Of a stretch of DNA of 56,081 nt, positions 52,138-56,081 are shown piece by piece. The stretch comes from Sphingobacterium sp. (GTDB taxonomy: Bacteria > Bacteroidota > Bacteroidia > Sphingobacteriales > Sphingobacteriaceae). Numbering within the stretch: position 1 is the first letter of the stretch; each line of letters opens with the position of its first letter. Below the pieces are notes generated by a model. That model saw only the letters and a list, made by a program, of their open reading frames with translations. It ran no database searches and was not told the origin of the DNA. The stretch is from contig JALAGS010000229.1 in the NCBI GenBank assembly GCA_022712315.1, positions 1 through 56,081 of the forward strand, written 5' to 3'. The translations under genes were made by a program, and so were the position numbers.

Positions 52138-55002
52138 ATGAAATTCATTAAACCACTAGCATTAGCTTTTCTGTTGCCAGCAACAATTTATGGCGCAGAA
52201 GCCAAAATGCCAACCACACTAACCGCGGAAGCGCGAGCGATTCTATCTCAGGATAGTTTAGCGCTAAATCAAAAATTACCCTTCGACGATGAAGTCATTA
52301 CAGGTAAGCTGAAAAATGGATTTACATACTTTATTCGCAAAAATAGCGAACCTAAAGGCCGTGTTACCATGTATTTGGGCATGAAGGCCGGTTCTATTCT
52401 GGAAAATGAAAAGCAACTCGGTTTGGCGCATTTTTTAGAGCATATGAACTTCAATGGACTGAAGCATTTTCCAAAAAATGAATTAGTGAACTACCTGCAG
52501 AAAGCCGGGGTTCGGTTTGGTTCAGACCTCAATGCCTACACAAGCTTTGACCAAACGGTTTATCAGCTTCCTATCCCTTCTGACGACCCTGAACTTTTAA
52601 AAAATGGCTTGCAGGTGATGCGCGATTGGGCGCAAGATGCTTTGTTGGATGGAGAAGAAATTGATAAGGAGCGCGGTGTTATCCTCGAAGAAAAACGCGG
52701 TGGAAGGGGAGTGCAGCAGCGTTTACAGGATCAATACTTTCCGATGGTGCTTAACGGTTCCCTGTATTCCAAACGTTTACCGATAGGGACCGAACAGATC
52801 CTGAAAACATTTCCTTATACAGAAATACGTAAATTCCATCAAGATTGGTACCGCCCAGATTTGCAGGCATTAATTATCGTTGGAGATATTGATCCAAAAG
52901 AGATGGAAGAAAAGGTGAAGGTTCTATTTGCTGATATGACGATGCCAAAGAAACCTTTGGACCGTAAAAAATATCGGGTGGATCTGTTAAACAAAAATCA
53001 ATTTTTGGCCATTTCGGATCCCGAACTGCCTTATACCGTCATGCAGATTCTGATCAAAAGCGAGAAAGAAAAAGTTGCCACTGTAGGAGACTATCGGAAC
53101 GAGCTGTTAAAAAGTGTTTTTAATCAGATGATCGCAGGGCGTTTTTCTGAATTAATGCAACAACCCAACCCTCCTTTCATGCAAGCAGGTGGGAGTATCA
53201 ATGATTTTATAGCTAATTTGAATACATTTTCATTGCTGGTTGTGCCTAAGCCAGGGGAACTGGAGTCGGGGTTTAAAGCGATGTTGACCGAATTTGAACG
53301 TATTCAGAAATATGGTTTTACGCAAACAGAACTTGATCGTGCCATTGCCGATATGAAAAAAGGCAATGAGATGTCATACATCGAAAGGGATAAAAAGAAA
53401 TCTGATAGCTATGTCAACCGCTATCTGAATTATTTTATTGATGATGAGCCTGCTTTGAGTAATGAGAATGCTTACCGTCTGACCAAACAACTGCTGCCAA
53501 CCCTGAAATTGTCGGAGGTGAATGGATTGGTGAAAAAATACTATACCGATCTGAATCGCGATGTATTGGTCATGGGACCAGAGAAAGAAAAGGCAAATTT
53601 ACCTACTGAAGCCGCTGTATTGGGCTGGGTAAAGGCTGTTGAGGAAAGCCCTGTATCGGCTTACGAAGACAAAGTCTCCAATCTTCCGCTACTTTCGAAG
53701 GAGCCAGTCAAAGGTACAATATTGTCCTCAAAAGATATAGGGACAGTTCAGGCAAAAGAACTCACCTTGAGTAATGGTGTTAAAGTGATCTTGAAACCAA
53801 CAGATTTTAAAAATGACGAGATCCAGATCATGGCCTATAGCCCGGGAGGAACATCGCTCTATAGTGATGCCGACTATTTCTCGGCTTCCAACGCATCGTC
53901 TTTGATTGATGCAAGCGGTGTCGGACAAATGAACAATGTGGAGCTTACGAAGTATCTGGCAGGAAAAGATGTTTCTATTTCACCTTATATCTCTGAACGC
54001 TACGAAGGTATTTCAGGTAGCACGGACAAGGAAGGCCTAAAGAATGCGTTTGAGTTGATCTATGGTTATTTTACGGAGCCCCGTCTCGATCAGGATATTT
54101 TCCAAAGTACAATGACTCGGGCAAAAGGATCTTTGGAGAATAGGCTAAGTAATCCAAATAACGTGTTTTCCGATAAAGTGAAAGAAGTACTTTATGGCAA
54201 TAATGTACGCAGGCAAAATCCGACCGTGGAAACAATCAGTAAAATCGATCGGGAGCGTGCTTTGGCCATTTACAAGGAACGATTTGCTGATGCTTCAGAT
54301 TTTGTGTTTACAATTGTTGGATCTTTCGATGAAAATCAAGTTAAACCATTTATTGAAACCTATCTTGCATCCCTGCCAGCACTTAAACGGGGCGAGAATT
54401 ACAAAGATTTAAATATTCTGGAACCAAGCAAAGGCGAGCGCGTTATTGTCCATAAAGGGAAAGAAGAAAAAGCGAGTACACAATTAGCCTATTACGGAGA
54501 CTATAATTATAGTGAGACGGAAAATGTCAATATGGAAGCCTTGGAAAGTGTTTTGACGATCAAACTGCTTGAAAGACTTCGTGAAAAAGAAGGTGGTGTT
54601 TACGGAGTAGGCGCCCGTGCGAGTTTTAGTAAGTTGCCGAAGGCGCGTTATGCTTTTTCAATAGGTTTTGGATCGGCCGTCGATAAGGCTGATGCATTGA
54701 TTGCCTCGGCATTGGATGAAGTGAAAAAGATTCAGGAACAGGGACCCGAAAAAGGAGATGTCGAGAAATTTCTAGCTGAACAGCAGAGACAAAATGAACT
54801 GAATCTTCGTGAAAACGGTTATTGGCTCAATTATATATCAAGTTCCTATCAGAACGATCTTGATCTTAGCCGGTATACGAGAAGGATTGATAATCTGAAG
54901 AAGGTCACATCGAAGTCAGTGCAGGATGTTGCTGGGAAATATTTGAAAAAAGACCGACTTTTTGAATTTATTTTAATGCCAGATTCCAAGGATACCAAAT
55001 AG
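52138..55002 (+). CDS. M16-family (insulinase/pitrilysin-type) zinc peptidase, secreted
   Basis: A 954-residue peptidase with two M16 modules. A signal peptide (1-20) directs it to the periplasm. The inverted zinc motif HFLEH is at 98-102, with the third ligand in ERGVILEE (around 178). The second, C-terminal half (from about residue 530) has the fold but no HxxEH, as is normal for this family. It is monocistronic. Its substrates are probably peptides in the periplasm. Confidence 0.92.
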   Translation: MKFIKPLALAFLLPATIYGAEAKMPTTLTAEARAILSQDSLALNQKLPFDDEVITGKLKNGFTYFIRKNSEPKGRVTMYLGMKAGSILENEKQLGLAHFLEHMNFNGLKHFPKNELVNYLQKAGVRFGSDLNAYTSFDQTVYQLPIPSDDPELLKNGLQVMRDWAQDALLDGEEIDKERGVILEEKRGGRGVQQRLQDQYFPMVLNGSLYSKRLPIGTEQILKTFPYTEIRKFHQDWYRPDLQALIIVGDIDPKEMEEKVKVLFADMTMPKKPLDRKKYRVDLLNKNQFLAISDPELPYTVMQILIKSEKEKVATVGDYRNELLKSVFNQMIAGRFSELMQQPNPPFMQAGGSINDFIANLNTFSLLVVPKPGELESGFKAMLTEFERIQKYGFTQTELDRAIADMKKGNEMSYIERDKKKSDSYVNRYLNYFIDDEPALSNENAYRLTKQLLPTLKLSEVNGLVKKYYTDLNRDVLVMGPEKEKANLPTEAAVLGWVKAVEESPVSAYEDKVSNLPLLSKEPVKGTILSSKDIGTVQAKELTLSNGVKVILKPTDFKNDEIQIMAYSPGGTSLYSDADYFSASNASSLIDASGVGQMNNVELTKYLAGKDVSISPYISERYEGISGSTDKEGLKNAFELIYGYFTEPRLDQDIFQSTMTRAKGSLENRLSNPNNVFSDKVKEVLYGNNVRRQNPTVETISKIDRERALAIYKERFADASDFVFTIVGSFDENQVKPFIETYLASLPALKRGENYKDLNILEPSKGERVIVHKGKEEKASTQLAYYGDYNYSETENVNMEALESVLTIKLLERLREKEGGVYGVGARASFSKLPKARYAFSIGFGSAVDKADALIASALDEVKKIQEQGPEKGDVEKFLAEQQRQNELNLRENGYWLNYISSSYQNDLDLSRYTRRIDNLKKVTSKSVQDVAGKYLKKDRLFEFILMPDSKDTK

Positions 55003-55022
55003 GAAGGATGTCACTACAAGAA

Positions 55023-55054
55023 GGGTTGTTTGCGTAAGTAAGCAGCCCTTTTTA
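55023..55054 (+). terminator. Terminator of the M16 peptidase gene
   Basis: A 10-bp stem with G-U wobbles (55023-55032 with 55039-55048) and a loop of six, then five T. Confidence 0.75.
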
Positions 55055-55060
55055 TTGGAC

Positions 55061-55092
55061 AAAAAAAATCCCAATCATTTCTGATTGGGATT
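55061..55092 (-). terminator. Terminator of the sigma factor gene
   Basis: On the minus strand AATCCCAATCA (55092-55082) pairs with TGATTGGGATT (55077-55067) around a GAAA tetraloop, followed by a run of eight T. Confidence 0.92.
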
Positions 55093-55119
55093 GCCAAAAA
55101 TTTTAATAAGTATCTCTTG

Positions 55120-55980
55120 TTAACCCAAATAGGATTTTAAGATTTTGCTTCTTGAAGTGTGTCTCAAACGTTGAAGAGCTTTGTCCTTGATCTGACGAAC
55201 ACGCTCACGTGTCAAATTGAATTTCTCTCCGATTTCCTCTAACGACAATTGGTGATTGGAACCTAAGCCAAAGAAAAGAACAATAATTTCACGTTCTCTT
55301 TCTGTTAATGTTGCCAATGATCGTTTGATTTCTTCTGATAGAGATTCATCAATCAAAGAACTGTCTGTATCGGGATCATGGTTCTCCAATACGTCCAAAA
55401 GTGTATTTTCTTCACCTTGAACAAAAGGAGCGTCCATGGATACGTGACGACCAGAGTTACTTAGGGTATCCGAAACTTTATCTACGGTAGTTTCTAGAAT
55501 ATCCGCCAATTCTTCTGGAGATGGTTCCCGTTCGTATTCCTGTTCTAGTTTTGAGAAAGCTTTACTGATTTTGCTCAATGAACCAACTTGGTTCAATGGC
55601 AGACGCACGATACGTGATTGTTCAGCAATTGCTTGAAGAATAGATTGGCGAATCCACCAAACGGCATAAGAAATAAATTTAAAACCCTTTGTTTCGTCAA
55701 AACGTTTAGCTGCTTTAATTAAGCCGAGGTTACCTTCATTGATTAAATCACCTAGGGTCAAACCTTGATTTTGATATTGTTTTGCTACTGATACTACGAA
55801 ACGAAGGTTGGTTTTAGTCAATTTTTCCAAGGCAACTTGATCACCTTCACGGATGCGCTGTGCTAATTCTACTTCTTCTTCTGCTGTAATTAAGTCTACT
55901 TTACCAATTTCGTGTAAGTATTTGTCCAAAGACTGCGACTCACGATTGGTGATAGATTGTGTAATTTTGAGCTGTCTCAT
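55120..55980 (-). CDS. rpoD: Primary sigma factor RpoD/SigA
   Basis: A 286-residue sigma-70 that directs RNA polymerase to housekeeping promoters. Region 1.2 (SLDKYLHEIGKVDLITAEEE), region 2 (NLRFVVSVAKQYQNQGLTLGDLINEGNLGLIKA, then KFISYAVWWIRQSI) and region 4 (LTEREREIIVLFFGLG and LTRERVRQIKDKALQRLR) are all clear. Region 1.1 and the non-conserved insert are absent, typical of Bacteroidota primary sigma. The start has a GAGAGGAG SD about 20 bases upstream. It reads the TAnnTTTG boxes noted in this window. Confidence 0.94.
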   Translation of the reverse strand: MRQLKITQSITNRESQSLDKYLHEIGKVDLITAEEEVELAQRIREGDQVALEKLTKTNLRFVVSVAKQYQNQGLTLGDLINEGNLGLIKAAKRFDETKGFKFISYAVWWIRQSILQAIAEQSRIVRLPLNQVGSLSKISKAFSKLEQEYEREPSPEELADILETTVDKVSDTLSNSGRHVSMDAPFVQGEENTLLDVLENHDPDTDSSLIDESLSEEIKRSLATLTEREREIIVLFFGLGSNHQLSLEEIGEKFNLTRERVRQIKDKALQRLRHTSRSKILKSYLG

Positions 55981-56081
55981 TAATTTTTATTAATTCTCCT
56001 CTCTAAGAAATGTTTGCGAAAATACGAAAAATTTTTGAATTATTAATGGAAAATTGATTATCTAACCACTCATATCTAATG

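Overview
This 56 kb stretch reads as the chromosome of a Bacteroidota member, most likely Sphingobacterium or a close relative in Sphingobacteriaceae. The signs are a primary sigma factor without region 1.1, -7 boxes of the TAnnTTTG type, a XerD ending in YHPRS, a flexirubin-type pigment cluster, inositol-lipid-like genes, and moderate-to-low GC. This assignment is inference from gene content and could not be checked against a database.

Positions 1-5755 (+) hold an inositol-phosphate module: inositol-3-phosphate synthase, a sugar-phosphate-type nucleotidyltransferase, an ATP-grasp enzyme, a CDP-alcohol phosphatidyltransferase, a flippase-like membrane protein and a HAD phosphatase. Together they suggest synthesis of an inositol-containing phospholipid or phosphodiester. 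Positions 5738-20892 carry mostly housekeeping and small accessory genes: AraC regulator, VanX-like dipeptidase, polyphosphate kinase, DJ-1/PfpI protein, two FMN reductases, ACC-deaminase-like enzyme, RluD, class IV aminotransferase, secreted His/Gly/Arg-rich protein, NodB lipoprotein, PhnA-like protein, zinc metallopeptidase, LuxE/PaaK-like enzyme and FabG. Many are separated by clear hairpin terminators.

Positions 21412-26540 hold malate:quinone oxidoreductase, then a well-conserved TPP riboswitch (about 22928-23052) in front of a PnuC-family (PnuT) transporter translationally coupled to an acyl-CoA-dehydrogenase-fold flavoprotein. An AT-rich M1-type peptidase and tRNA-Arg(CCG) follow.

Positions 26735-50921 are the main feature: 22 tightly packed minus-strand genes plus one divergent flavoenzyme, forming an aryl-polyene/flexirubin-type type II polyketide cluster. 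Tyrosine ammonia lyase would make 4-coumarate and a PaaK-like ligase would activate it. Two ACPs, three intact ketosynthases, a chain-length-factor-like KS, a half-size KS-like protein, a ketoreductase and two hot-dog dehydratases with complementary catalytic residues would build the polyene. Two acyltransferase domains, a GT2-DUF2062 protein, LolA- and LolB-like proteins, a NodB protein, an Ntn-hydrolase lipoprotein and a fused MMPL-PlsC-methyltransferase protein would modify and export it to the outer membrane. Genes for the dialkylresorcinol half (darA/darB) are not in the window.

Positions 50994-55980 return to core genes: xerD, a two-module M16 peptidase and the primary sigma factor. No insertion sequence, prophage or CRISPR array was seen.
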